A DNA stretch of 64,000 nucleotides from an uncultured Prevotellaceae bacterium. GTDB taxonomy: Bacteria > Bacteroidota > Bacteroidia > Bacteroidales > Bacteroidaceae. Below, piece after piece: positions 8,601 to 16,705 of this stretch; the stretch's first letter is position 1; each line of letters starts with the position of its first letter. The translations under genes were made by a program, and so were the position numbers. Where the stretch lies: contig OMXS01000010.1 in assembly GCA_900315095.1 (NCBI GenBank), positions 38,495 to 102,494 on the forward strand, written 5' to 3'. Below the pieces are notes generated by a model, which saw only the letters and a list, made by a program, of their open reading frames with translations, was not told the origin of the DNA and did no database searches.

Positions 8601-9706
8601 TAGAATACTTATCACTGGAGCGCATCAACGCAATGCACGGAGACGAGATACAAGATGCCGTAAGACGTGTTGTCAAGAGCGGATGGTATCTGAGAGGCGA
8701 GAGCGTAAGGCAGTTCGAGCACGACTTTTCGCGATATGTGGGAAGCAGACACTGTGTCGGCGTAGCTAACGGACTGGATGCGCTGACGCTTATTTTGCGC
8801 GCTTACATTGAGATGGGTGTGATGAGCGAGGGCGACGAAGTGATTGTCCCGGCAAACACCTACATTGCTTCCATACTTGCGATTACGGAAAACCGTCTGC
8901 GCCCGGTGCTTGTGGAGCCGCGCATAGACACGTTCCAGATTGACGACGAGAAGATAGAACAAGCCATCACTAAACGCACACGCGCCATAATGATAGTGCA
9001 TCTTTACGGTAATCAGGCCTACACGGAAAAGATAGGAGACATCTGCCAGCGTCACGGGCTGGCACTTATTGAGGATTGCGCACAGGCTCACGGACTAAAG
9101 AGAATCACACAACACCTGTCTATTCCATCCGCTTCAGCTTATAGTTTCTATCCAGGAAAGAATCTCGGGGCACTGGGTGATGCCGGTGCTGTCACTACAG
9201 ACGACGATGCGCTTGCCGATATTGTGAAAGCGCTGGGCAACTATGGTTCATCTGAGAAGTACGTGTTCAGATATAAGGGAAGGAACAGCCGCATGGACGA
9301 GATACAGGCTGCAGTACTCAGCGTGAAACTCAAATATCTCGATGAAGAAAACAAGAGGAGACGAGAGATAGCACATTACTATCAAGAACATATCAACAAC
9401 GACGCGGTCATAGTGCCTTCGCGTGATTATTGCGAACGTAGCGTGCATCACATTTTCCCAATTCTATGCCACAAGCGTGACATGCTACAACAATGTTTAA
9501 AGGAACAAGGAGTGATGACATTGATACACTACCCTATCCCACCTCATCTCCAGCAATGCTATAGCGAATGGAATGATTTGAGTCTGCCCATAACAGAAAG
9601 AATTCACCGAGAAGAACTAAGTCTGCCATGTAACCAAGCAATGACTGAGGCAGAGGTGGAGAAAGTGGTGGCGGCGGTTAATAGCTTCAACGTCACCACA
9701 TTATAA
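8597..9706 (+). CDS. DegT/DnrJ/EryC1/StrS sugar aminotransferase (FdtB-like)
   Basis: A 369-residue PLP enzyme. The lysine expected to form the Schiff base is K188 in FYPGKNLGALGDAGA. VIVPANTYIAS and LIEDCAQAHG match the cofactor pocket of the family. Together with RmlB and the 3,4-ketoisomerase it should make a dTDP-3-amino-3,6-dideoxyhexose from a 3-keto precursor, using glutamate. It overlaps the phosphoethanolamine-transferase-like gene by 4 bases (ATGA). The exact sugar isomer is not determined by sequence alone. Confidence 0.9.
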   Translation: MIEYLSLERINAMHGDEIQDAVRRVVKSGWYLRGESVRQFEHDFSRYVGSRHCVGVANGLDALTLILRAYIEMGVMSEGDEVIVPANTYIASILAITENRLRPVLVEPRIDTFQIDDEKIEQAITKRTRAIMIVHLYGNQAYTEKIGDICQRHGLALIEDCAQAHGLKRITQHLSIPSASAYSFYPGKNLGALGDAGAVTTDDDALADIVKALGNYGSSEKYVFRYKGRNSRMDEIQAAVLSVKLKYLDEENKRRREIAHYYQEHINNDAVIVPSRDYCERSVHHIFPILCHKRDMLQQCLKEQGVMTLIHYPIPPHLQQCYSEWNDLSLPITERIHREELSLPCNQAMTEAEVEKVVAAVNSFNVTTL

Positions 9707-9711
9707 TAACA

Positions 9712-9758
9712 ATGTCATTATCACGTTATAACGTTGTTATGTAATAACGATAAAAAGC
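9712..9758. repeat. Imperfect inverted repeat between operon genes
   Basis: TTATC...GTTATAAC on the left is mirrored by GTAATAACGATAA on the right around a central AACGTTGTT. The element lies between the aminotransferase stop and the ribosome-binding site of the next gene. It may be a hairpin that sets the relative expression of the last gene; it has no run of T. Confidence 0.4.
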
Positions 9759-9772
9759 ATAAGGAGGAAACC

Positions 9773-11569
9773 ATGCTAAGACTATTTAACAACAACGAGA
9801 GCGCCAATGTGGAGGTGCATGGAACGAGATGGTTTGTCACTTATCTCGTAGTGGCAGCATTGTTTCTCACGGTCACATCGTTGCAAGGCATATCGTATTA
9901 TGACATTGGCTTCTATCTATCTGGTTATCAGTACTTCAACGATGATCCGTTCGCGTCTTACTTCTTGGCACAATGGTATCTTACATTCCGCTTCTTAGGC
10001 TTCGTTTGCAATGTTCTTGGCATAGATACCTATCTTGGCCTGCGCATCCTGCGCACTATTTTCCTGCTCGTTTTTCAAACCATTATTTACTTATATCTGC
10101 GCAAGAGCATAAAGACAAAATACATTATTGCAGGCATGGCAATGACTACGCTGGCGCAATATGGAGCCTATAGCGAAATCAACTATAACGACCTCTCCAT
10201 TTTTATGCTCGTATGCGCCATTCTATTATATCACAAAGGACTAACTTCTAACACCCCGCTCGACCCTAAAGGACGCTTTGCTTGCAAAGAACACCCAACA
10301 CTCATCCTCCTGTCAGGTCTCCTCATAGGCATCTCATTCTTCATGCGAATGGTTAATCTGACATTTACTCTCCTACCGTTCGCTGCGATAATAGCATGTA
10401 AGGTATACAATGTAAGAGTGTCATGGTGGAGACAGTTGGTTTACTTCTTCCTTGGTGTCGTCGTTGGTTGTCTTCTTGTCTTGGGCATAGCGTGGGCAGA
10501 CGGAACGCTCAGCGTGTTGCAACAAACATTCACCGACCTCATATCGATAAGCACCGACAAGACCGACAAGCATAGTTTCGGTATGATTGCGAGGTTCTAC
10601 CTCTATGATGTACTGGCAGAAGTGAAGATGGCACTCTTCGTTGCCTTTGTGATGTATGGCTTCATCCTGGCTCGCATGCAGGTAAGCGGACGACTCCTTC
10701 ATGTCGCTTATGCGTTACTGGCGGCTATCATCGCCTACGTTGTCTATCGTGACGGCAAAGCTGGAAACATTGCCGTAGGTTTCTGTCTTGCGGTATTCTT
10801 GCTCGACTTCTTCACGCAAAAACTCATACGCAAGCATCCAAAAAGAAACACCTCTTTATATTCAGAGTGGCGCTTGAATAGCGAAACGAAGAAAGAACTC
10901 CCAACATCTGACGCCCAGAGAGGATTACTCTTCGCCCTCGCGATGTTCATCCCTCTCGTTTTCCCCATTGGAAGTAATGGAACAAATCAATTCTATGGTC
11001 AGATGATATGCATCGTGGCTCTGCCTATAGCTGTAGCGGCGCTAATGAAAGGTTCAGACAATCCTTCATTCCATACCGGAAAACTCGCAGGGATATACAT
11101 CATAGCCGCCATTTGTATAGGAATGACCGTTACAAACGTGCTCCGCCCGATGATGGAAGACGGCAACCGACTACAGTGCAGATATACAATTGACAGTCAT
11201 GCCACGGGTTTCTTGTTGACAAACGAGGACAACGCCGCGATACACAACCGCATGGTGCACGAGGTAAAGCCGCTGATACCTCAGGGCAGCCACCTCATCT
11301 GCAATTTCTCGATAACCATGATTTCGGTGCTGGATTGCAAGCCATACGCCATATTTGCTGACGGGTACTCTACTCCTGAACGTGCCGAGAGATATCTGCA
11401 TGCAGCATACGAGCGCAGCCGAGACGGCAAGCAACTGCCGTTCTTGCTTGTAGATGAGGAAAAGGAAAGCGAATGCTTCAGTCACATACGCACCGTTCTC
11501 TCCACATTCTCACCATACGAAGAAATATGGCGTAGTGAAAACTACGTGCTACTAAAACCCAAAAACTAA
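9773..11569 (+). CDS. Polytopic membrane protein, GT-C glycosyltransferase-like
   Basis: A 598-residue protein with about ten membrane segments and a soluble C-terminal part of about 130 residues. The first external loop begins YYDIGFYLSGYQYFND, with acidic residues where GT-C enzymes (PMT/ArnT type) hold their catalytic aspartate. The family was not recognised with certainty. A role in moving a lipid-linked sugar on the periplasmic side would suit the operon. The ATG at 773 of this kilobase is preceded by AAGGAGG at a good distance, a strong Shine-Dalgarno that is rare in this window and decides the start. An upstream TTG frame is ignored. Confidence 0.65.
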   Translation: MLRLFNNNESANVEVHGTRWFVTYLVVAALFLTVTSLQGISYYDIGFYLSGYQYFNDDPFASYFLAQWYLTFRFLGFVCNVLGIDTYLGLRILRTIFLLVFQTIIYLYLRKSIKTKYIIAGMAMTTLAQYGAYSEINYNDLSIFMLVCAILLYHKGLTSNTPLDPKGRFACKEHPTLILLSGLLIGISFFMRMVNLTFTLLPFAAIIACKVYNVRVSWWRQLVYFFLGVVVGCLLVLGIAWADGTLSVLQQTFTDLISISTDKTDKHSFGMIARFYLYDVLAEVKMALFVAFVMYGFILARMQVSGRLLHVAYALLAAIIAYVVYRDGKAGNIAVGFCLAVFLLDFFTQKLIRKHPKRNTSLYSEWRLNSETKKELPTSDAQRGLLFALAMFIPLVFPIGSNGTNQFYGQMICIVALPIAVAALMKGSDNPSFHTGKLAGIYIIAAICIGMTVTNVLRPMMEDGNRLQCRYTIDSHATGFLLTNEDNAAIHNRMVHEVKPLIPQGSHLICNFSITMISVLDCKPYAIFADGYSTPERAERYLHAAYERSRDGKQLPFLLVDEEKESECFSHIRTVLSTFSPYEEIWRSENYVLLKPKN

Positions 11570-11599
11570 GCAACAAGTCCCTGTATAAATAACATGAAT

Positions 11600-11640
11600 C
11601 GACTCTCATTTCATGAATTGGGAGTCGTTTTTCATTTTTT
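11600..11640 (+). terminator. Intrinsic terminator of the sugar operon
   Basis: CGACTC pairs with GAGTCG across a 16-base loop, followed by TTTTTCATTTTTT. It lies 31 bases after the stop of the last operon gene and before the next promoter. Confidence 0.75.
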
Positions 11641-11667
11641 GGTAGTGTGTGTTTTCGCTATTTATAC

Positions 11668-11675
11668 TATATTTG
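11668..11675 (+). promoter_or_regulatory. Bacteroidetes -7 promoter box
   Basis: TATATTTG, 31 bases before the ATG of the lipoprotein gene, fits TAnnTTTG. It follows directly on the terminator of the sugar operon. Confidence 0.65.
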
Positions 11676-11705
11676 CGCAACATACTAAACCTATCTATAA
11701 ACATT

Positions 11706-12170
11706 ATGAAGAATATTATCCTGATTACATTCTGTTCACTACTGATGTGTTCATGTTTCTTTCTTCCCAAAAAGAGTCCTGAACAATCAGTTGCCAAGGA
11801 TTCCTCTTGGGACTACTGGCTCATAGGCTCGTGGCACTATCAAGACGCCAACGAAGGCGAGCAATCTGCATGGCCGGAGGGCATAGAGTGCTTCTATGGG
11901 AATGGAGACTACGAGAACTACACCCAGACCAGCGACGGAAAGAAAGTCCTTGTTAGCGGACAGTGGAAACTCGACCGTAACGAAGACTTTGTTGTTTTAG
12001 TGCATACAACAAGTGTGAGGACCTCTGAAGGCATCGTAAGTAAAAACGAAAAAACGGTGAAATACGTTATTTACAGTCTCAAACCAAATTCGGCCCTTAC
12101 TTACATGGCAGGAAAAACCTTCCGCACAGCCGCGTGGGCTGATGACGATTCAAACGAAAGCAAGAGATAA
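11706..12170 (+). CDS. Small lipoprotein of unknown function
   Basis: A 154-residue protein whose N-terminus (MKNIILITFCSLLMCSCFF) is a lipoprotein signal with the modified cysteine at about residue 15 or 17. The mature part has WLIGSWHYQD and a later GQWKLDRNEDFVVLVHT, like the strands of lipocalin-type domains in Bacteroidetes. That likeness is weak. The ATG at 706 is chosen because the frame upstream crosses the promoter box. The next gene starts 3 bases after the stop, so the two form an operon. Confidence 0.7.
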   Translation: MKNIILITFCSLLMCSCFFLPKKSPEQSVAKDSSWDYWLIGSWHYQDANEGEQSAWPEGIECFYGNGDYENYTQTSDGKKVLVSGQWKLDRNEDFVVLVHTTSVRTSEGIVSKNEKTVKYVIYSLKPNSALTYMAGKTFRTAAWADDDSNESKR

Positions 12171-12173
12171 GCT

Positions 12174-13208
12174 ATGAAAAAATACAATTCAAACACCAAC
12201 TATCGTCGGCATCTATTGCTGATGCTGGCATTAGTCATACCATTCATAACCATGTTGGCACAAGGTTACAACCAGGATCTTTACAAGCAAGGTGACGATG
12301 GCGGCACGGTATATGTGAACACCAAGGCTCCTGGCGTTCACAAAGAATATGACGCCAAATATGGAGGAGTTGTGTGGAAGAACAGCATGGGCAGTTACAT
12401 ATGTCGCGATGAGAACATGAAACCCATACACGACATAGACAAAAACGTTTTCTTCAATGGAGACAAGAATAACAGCTGGGTTCATAAGGAGTACGACAAA
12501 GAGCGCAAGTGCTACATCTGGAAGGACAACACCGGCAACTTCTTAGGTCGTGACAAACCAGAAAAGCAAGATATAAAAAACTGGCTTGACTCTGACGACG
12601 AGAACTGGATGGCAAAAGGAAACGTGCCAAAGGGTACGCTTTCGGAAAGCAGTCAGTTAACAAGAAAAGAAATCAAGAAAAGACTGGAGAATCTTGAGAT
12701 AGCACAATACGATGCACAGAAAGACCGTGCTAAACAAGAGAATGACGTGGACATGAACAGCCGGCGAGGCGGTTCTATCAGCCTCAACGAAGAAAGCGAA
12801 GGAGGCGGTTCTGTTTCCGGTGTCAAGTATGAAGATGTTGACTATGCCGACATCGAGAACCTATTGAATTATCTTGATGGGCAGGTGGCTGTAATGTCAG
12901 GTGAATTGGCAAATGCTAAGAAGATGTTGCACAAGAACGGCTACACGGAATATAGCACTCTAATTGGCAATGCTCAGGCAACACTCAACCATTACAAGCA
13001 GAGGCGCCAGTCAACACGCGACCTCGCAAAGATGGTTCGCTATGCCGATGCCTCGGTGGAAGAGATGGACCAACAGCTGAACATCATTTATCAAGCACTT
13101 GTCGATGCCGGCACAGTCAAATATTATGGCAGTACCATCAAGCAAATGAAAAGCGGACTGAACAAATATCGCGCAGACCGCAAGAAGATACGTTTCTGGG
13201 GCGAATGA
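12174..13208 (+). CDS. Exported protein with a two-copy WK/RD repeat
   Basis: A 344-residue protein, not recognised, with a signal peptide to about residue 30. Two copies of a 25-residue motif lie at 55-79 and 103-127, offset by 48 residues. Both begin VHKEYD, have WK(N/D)-x2-G in the middle and end RD. The centre (about 155-215) is rich in charged residues and glycine. The C-terminal part (about 218-335) looks helical, with NLLNYLDGQVAVMSGELA and periodic hydrophobics. It is probably periplasmic or surface-linked and paired with the lipoprotein upstream. No catalytic motif is seen. Confidence 0.65.
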   Translation: MKKYNSNTNYRRHLLLMLALVIPFITMLAQGYNQDLYKQGDDGGTVYVNTKAPGVHKEYDAKYGGVVWKNSMGSYICRDENMKPIHDIDKNVFFNGDKNNSWVHKEYDKERKCYIWKDNTGNFLGRDKPEKQDIKNWLDSDDENWMAKGNVPKGTLSESSQLTRKEIKKRLENLEIAQYDAQKDRAKQENDVDMNSRRGGSISLNEESEGGGSVSGVKYEDVDYADIENLLNYLDGQVAVMSGELANAKKMLHKNGYTEYSTLIGNAQATLNHYKQRRQSTRDLAKMVRYADASVEEMDQQLNIIYQALVDAGTVKYYGSTIKQMKSGLNKYRADRKKIRFWGE

Positions 13209-13234
13209 CAAGTATGCTTACATAACTTTTTTTA

Positions 13235-13280
13235 GGGAGAGATTCTCTACACTTACACGAGAAATTCTCTCCCATTTTTG
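13235..13280. terminator. Bidirectional terminator between convergent genes
   Basis: GGGAGAGA pairs with TCTCTCCC. The stem is flanked by ATTTTT on one side and by a run of T followed by A on the other (ACTTTTTTTA). It lies between the stop of the repeat protein gene and the stop of the reverse-strand anti-sigma gene. Confidence 0.75.
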
Positions 13281-13289
13281 TGTGTAGGG

Positions 13290-14534
13290 TCACTTCTTTC
13301 CGATGTTCCAGCGGGCACCTACCTGCAGGTTAAAGTTCAACTTCTTGTCCTTAAAATAGTTCTGCACATTGCTCCCGTTATCAAAATAATAACGGGCGCC
13401 GGGCTCGACATAAATGCCTAGATGCGGCGTCAGTTTCACCTGTGCGCCAAGTGCGGCGTTGGCGGAGAACTGCACATCGTCTTTAACAGCTTCGGTCTCC
13501 ACGCCTTCTGTACTGCTTTTAGCCTTCACATTGAAGTCTGCCTGAGCACCTGCAATGCCATAGAACGACAACGGACCGACATCAAAAATCCTATAGCCCA
13601 CGCCCAACGGAACGCCCACATAATGCAGCGCTTGCTCGGAAGTGAGTTCGCTACCGCGCATCTCGCGCACGAAAGTTGATGACAACTTACTGTACTGAAC
13701 GCCTGACTCAACCCACATTCTCGGCGTTATGCTGTATCCTAGTTTAAGTCCGAACGTAAGCGGTGCCTTGTGTTCAGTACGCTCCTCGAAGTCAGGGAGA
13801 TATTGCGGTGCCTGTTTTATCATGTTCCCGCCGTTGCCCATAGTGCTAAGACCGGATGGACTGAGCATCACCTGCGGCACTAGGACACCCGCTGCACTCT
13901 TACTGTTAGCCATTGCCAGGCTGCTTGCCATCACTCCTGCCGAGAAACGTTGGAAGAAATGGGGTTTCCTAACATATATTTGCTGATGGTTTTCAGTTGT
14001 CTGCGCACGTCTCGATGTCATCATAGCCTCATTACGTTGCTCCATTCTTACAGGTTCGCTTGCCGCTGGCAACTCTTCTTTAATCTTTTCCTCCACCTTT
14101 ATCGACACCGCAACAGGTTCGCCGTCAACAACCTGCTTTGTAACAACATAGTTCTTATTGCCAAGACTGAAGTGGAAATCCTCCGTGCCGTTTAACGTTG
14201 CCTGTGCCACCAAAGACTCACTCTCGTCTGCAGTCTCTTTTATTTCTTGAAGGTCATTGGAAGCACTCTCCGACACATTATTTATAATATTTGAAGCATC
14301 GCTTGTATGTACAGCATCGTCAACGCTACTTTTATTCCACAGCAATCCCAGCCCCACTCCACCGACAAGCAAAGCAGCGGCAGCAGCGGCATTCCATCGC
14401 CTCAACGGTCTCACCTTAGCCTTGCGTTCAGCAGGAAGCGACTGCTCTATCTGCTGCCACAAGCCCTCGGGGGCCGGAGTCTCATGCTCTTCCAGCCTCT
14501 CTCTAAGTCTCGATGTCCAGTCTTCCTGCTTCAT
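13290..14534 (-). CDS. Anti-sigma factor with outer-membrane barrel (dual-membrane type)
   Basis: A 414-residue protein with three parts. Residues 1-45 are a charged cytoplasmic helix region as in anti-sigma factors (DWTSRLRERLEEHE, APEGLWQQIEQSL). Residues 48-66 form one transmembrane helix. A linker runs to about 190, and from there to the end lie alternating strands typical of an 8-stranded outer-membrane barrel (FGLKLGYSITPRMWVESGV, GVPLGVGYRIF, ending in ARWNIG). Such a chain would span the whole envelope. This architecture matches the dual-membrane-spanning anti-sigma factors described in Bacteroides thetaiotaomicron. Its start shares one base with the stop of the ECF sigma gene. Confidence 0.82.
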   Translation of the reverse strand: MKQEDWTSRLRERLEEHETPAPEGLWQQIEQSLPAERKAKVRPLRRWNAAAAAALLVGGVGLGLLWNKSSVDDAVHTSDASNIINNVSESASNDLQEIKETADESESLVAQATLNGTEDFHFSLGNKNYVVTKQVVDGEPVAVSIKVEEKIKEELPAASEPVRMEQRNEAMMTSRRAQTTENHQQIYVRKPHFFQRFSAGVMASSLAMANSKSAAGVLVPQVMLSPSGLSTMGNGGNMIKQAPQYLPDFEERTEHKAPLTFGLKLGYSITPRMWVESGVQYSKLSSTFVREMRGSELTSEQALHYVGVPLGVGYRIFDVGPLSFYGIAGAQADFNVKAKSSTEGVETEAVKDDVQFSANAALGAQVKLTPHLGIYVEPGARYYFDNGSNVQNYFKDKKLNFNLQVGARWNIGKK

Positions 14535-15073
14535 CAGTTGTTTCGTTTTATATAGTCGTTAATCTCCTTAGCCAATATCCTCTTCGCCCTAAGCAGTTGT
14601 GATGCCGACGAACTGACGCCTATACCCAGTTGCCGTGCTATCTCCTTGTGCCCCATTCGCTCCATGACGAACATGTTGAACACCGTTCGATAGCCATCGG
14701 GGAGTCGTGCTATCATATTCATCATGACCTGCAGCGGAACTTTTTCCACATCCGGCTCCTCTGTCTCGGGAACATCCGCCATTGTCTCAACATCATCGAA
14801 ATATACCTTTCGGCGCAAGGCGGTCAGCGCCTCGTTAACAGTAACCCGCAATATCCAACTTTTAAGTGTTCCCTCACCGCGATAACTTACCTCACCTATG
14901 CGTGTCAGCACCTTGATGAAAGTTTCCTGCAACACATCAGCAGCATCGTCCCTGTTACCCATATAGCGCATGCACACGGACATCGCCATGCCCGAGTAAC
15001 GGTCATAAAGGCGTCGCTTCGCCTCTTTCTTGCCGTCCTTTATGTCTCGCAGAATCTGCTCTTCCGTGCCCAC
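14534..15073 (-). CDS. ECF RNA polymerase sigma factor
   Basis: A 179-residue sigma-70 protein of the extracytoplasmic type with regions 2 and 4 only. Region 2 has DAADVLQETFIKVL and the -10 recognition helix around GTLKSWILRVTVNEAL. Region 4 has LPDGYRTVFNMFVMERMGH and the helix-turn-helix IARQLGIGVSSSASQLLRAK. It should be held at the membrane by the envelope-spanning partner encoded directly downstream (TGATG overlap) and released by an envelope signal. A lipoprotein gene precedes it by 27 bases on the same strand. Confidence 0.93.
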   Translation of the reverse strand: MGTEEQILRDIKDGKKEAKRRLYDRYSGMAMSVCMRYMGNRDDAADVLQETFIKVLTRIGEVSYRGEGTLKSWILRVTVNEALTALRRKVYFDDVETMADVPETEEPDVEKVPLQVMMNMIARLPDGYRTVFNMFVMERMGHKEIARQLGIGVSSSASQLLRAKRILAKEINDYIKRNN

Positions 15074-15100
15074 TGCCTGTATGATACTGATGCTTAGGGG

Positions 15101-15724
15101 TTACAACTGAGCCACGCACACCAGTTTTAGAGGCGACTTGAGCGCTTTCTCTACTCCGTTGTCGTTGATTTTCGCAATCATGAGGTTTGATGTTATAGTA
15201 TGGCTGGGCGTGACAGTCACCACTACCGAGCCCGTAATCTGTGCCGTTATGATATGTTCCTCACCATCAATGACCACCTTGAAACTGTGGCCAGCAGGCT
15301 CTACGTCGTAATATGTAGACGCATAGTTGTTCGTGTAGCCCAGAACAGAGAGTGCAAGAGTGAGGTTTTCTGTCTGATTAGCGTCGCTTTCATTCATGAG
15401 TGTAGCACTCTGAAGCACCTTGTCAGCAAGCAGTTTGTTGCAGATGTCAAGCCAAGGAACATTTGAGAAAGTCATGCTCAACGCACCAAGCACATCATTA
15501 GACGATGTGTAGGTTCCGCTACTGATGGTCACAGCACATCCGCCAGCATCGCTTCCGTCAACAATCCAATAACCGTTTTTCATCGTAACGTTATTAGAAT
15601 TATAATCGGATACTATCGTCTTGTCCCCCTGAGTATCGTCATCAACAGAGCAACTTACGAGCATCACAGATGCCAGCACAACCGTAAAGAGTGATAAGAA
15701 ATATGTTTTATATGCCTTATTCAT
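15101..15724 (-). CDS. Lipoprotein, possibly DUF4840 family
   Basis: A 207-residue protein with a lipoprotein signal (VVLASVMLVSCSVDD, modified cysteine near residue 25). The mature part is rich in Ser, Thr and beta-strand patterns (AVTISSGTYTSSNDVL, FKVVIDGEEHIITAQITGSVVVTV). It resembles the Bacteroidetes DUF4840 lipoproteins, but this is from memory and weak. It is the first gene of the sigma / anti-sigma unit, so it may be a target or a sensor for the envelope signal. A conventional TAnnTTTG box is not seen upstream. Confidence 0.65.
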   Translation of the reverse strand: MNKAYKTYFLSLFTVVLASVMLVSCSVDDDTQGDKTIVSDYNSNNVTMKNGYWIVDGSDAGGCAVTISSGTYTSSNDVLGALSMTFSNVPWLDICNKLLADKVLQSATLMNESDANQTENLTLALSVLGYTNNYASTYYDVEPAGHSFKVVIDGEEHIITAQITGSVVVTVTPSHTITSNLMIAKINDNGVEKALKSPLKLVCVAQL

Positions 15725-15841
15725 TTATTCCTCTTTTAATGATATCATTACGAGTGACATGCCCAAGTTTCATTCATGCCTACATTATAATAACACGTCA
15801 CTTCATAAAATCTTGCATCGGAAGACAAACTTTTTTCTTTT

Positions 15842-15973
15842 TTTCACTAAAAGGGTCGATTCGATTGCCAACTATGGGTGTTTGAGGATGCAAGAGATGG
15901 CTTTTCGCCTCCCAAAAGGTGCTTAATGGCATCCCCACTTATGGTCTTTCAGAAAGGAAAAGAGCGCTTTTGA
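15842..15973. repeat. Array E of the 22-23 bp intergenic repeat family
   Basis: Six consecutive degenerate 22-base units begin at 15842, 15864, 15886, 15908, 15930 and 15952. Well-preserved unit ends are GGTGTTTGA, GATGGCTTTTCG, GTGCTTAATGG and GAGCGCTTTTGA. The 345-base gap holding this array, between the lipoprotein start and lutC, contains no open reading frame of note. Confidence 0.6.
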
Positions 15974-15988
15974 GAAATAAAAAACATA

Positions 15989-16056
15989 GGCACAGGTTTC
16001 ACGGATGAGAACAAACAGCAATGTCGACCATCTGTCTTTTCCGTGCAACCTGTGCC
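15989..16056 (-). terminator. Terminator of the lutABC operon
   Basis: GGCACAGGTTTCACGGA (left) pairs with TCCGTGCAACCTGTGCC (right) with one mismatch over 17 bases, enclosing about 34 bases. On the reverse strand the hairpin is followed by a T-rich stretch (ATGTTTTTTATTTC) 14-30 bases after the lutC stop. Confidence 0.75.
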
Positions 16057-16069
16057 TGTCGCCTGCCGT

Positions 16070-16654
16070 TTACGGCATTAGCACTACTGTGGCACTACGC
16101 GCTGCCTGCGCTCCCATTACGAGCACCTGCGCGATGTCGGCAGTCTTAGACGGACCGCTGATGAATGTGCCATAGCCGTAGTCGTTGAACTCTATGCGCT
16201 TGTAAGCCTCATGCATATTGTTCACAATCTCTGATTTCTTCAATAGAATGACAAGATTCTCAGAGATGAAACATACGGCTTTTTCAACCATCTGCTGCGG
16301 TATCCAGATGCATCCGTTCTCTGCAACGCCGAACATACCTCGAATCACTCCCACATCGGTGTTGTTAAGCGCCTGGGGCGAACCGATAGTATCGGGATTG
16401 CGCGTGGCAATGGTTATCTCAGGCAGATTGCTTGCTATCTCCTTTGCCTCGGGATATAGTTCGCGAATCAGATCGTTAATGTCTTTTCCTGGTTCCAGTT
16501 CAACCACCTTGCCACCAACGCCTTCACTTATCGAAATGAACTGCACCAGCGGGTCGGGATAGGTAATGCCCTTGATGTCGTCAAGATTTGGCATGTCGAA
16601 CTGCTGTTTTATATTTGCTCTGTAACGTGACAGAATATCTTCTTTCTTGCTCAT
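16070..16654 (-). CDS. lutC: Lactate utilization protein C (LUD domain)
   Basis: A 194-residue LUD-domain protein beginning MSKKEDILSRYRANIKQ. It has the ITIATRNPDTIGSPQALN and GVIRGMFGVAENGCIWI segments typical of LutC/YkgG. With LutA and LutB it forms the cytosolic complex that oxidises L-lactate to pyruvate. The longest frame starts 24 bases earlier, but the ATG chosen here fits the family N-terminus. It is the last gene of the operon, about 51 bases after lutB; the gap carries repeated AAGTTCAAAG heptamers. Confidence 0.9.
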   Translation of the reverse strand: MSKKEDILSRYRANIKQQFDMPNLDDIKGITYPDPLVQFISISEGVGGKVVELEPGKDINDLIRELYPEAKEIASNLPEITIATRNPDTIGSPQALNNTDVGVIRGMFGVAENGCIWIPQQMVEKAVCFISENLVILLKKSEIVNNMHEAYKRIEFNDYGYGTFISGPSKTADIAQVLVMGAQAARSATVVLMP

Positions 16655-16671
16655 AAACTTGTGAGTATTTA

Positions 16672-16700
16672 AGTTCAAAGTTCAAAAATCAAAGTTCAAG
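16672..16700. repeat. AAGTTCA heptamer repeats between lutB and lutC
   Basis: TTCAAAGTTCAAAAATCAAAG is a short run of the AAAGTTC heptamer that recurs in intergenic DNA near 27.89 and 55.01 kb. Confidence 0.6.
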
Positions 16701-16705
16701 GACAC

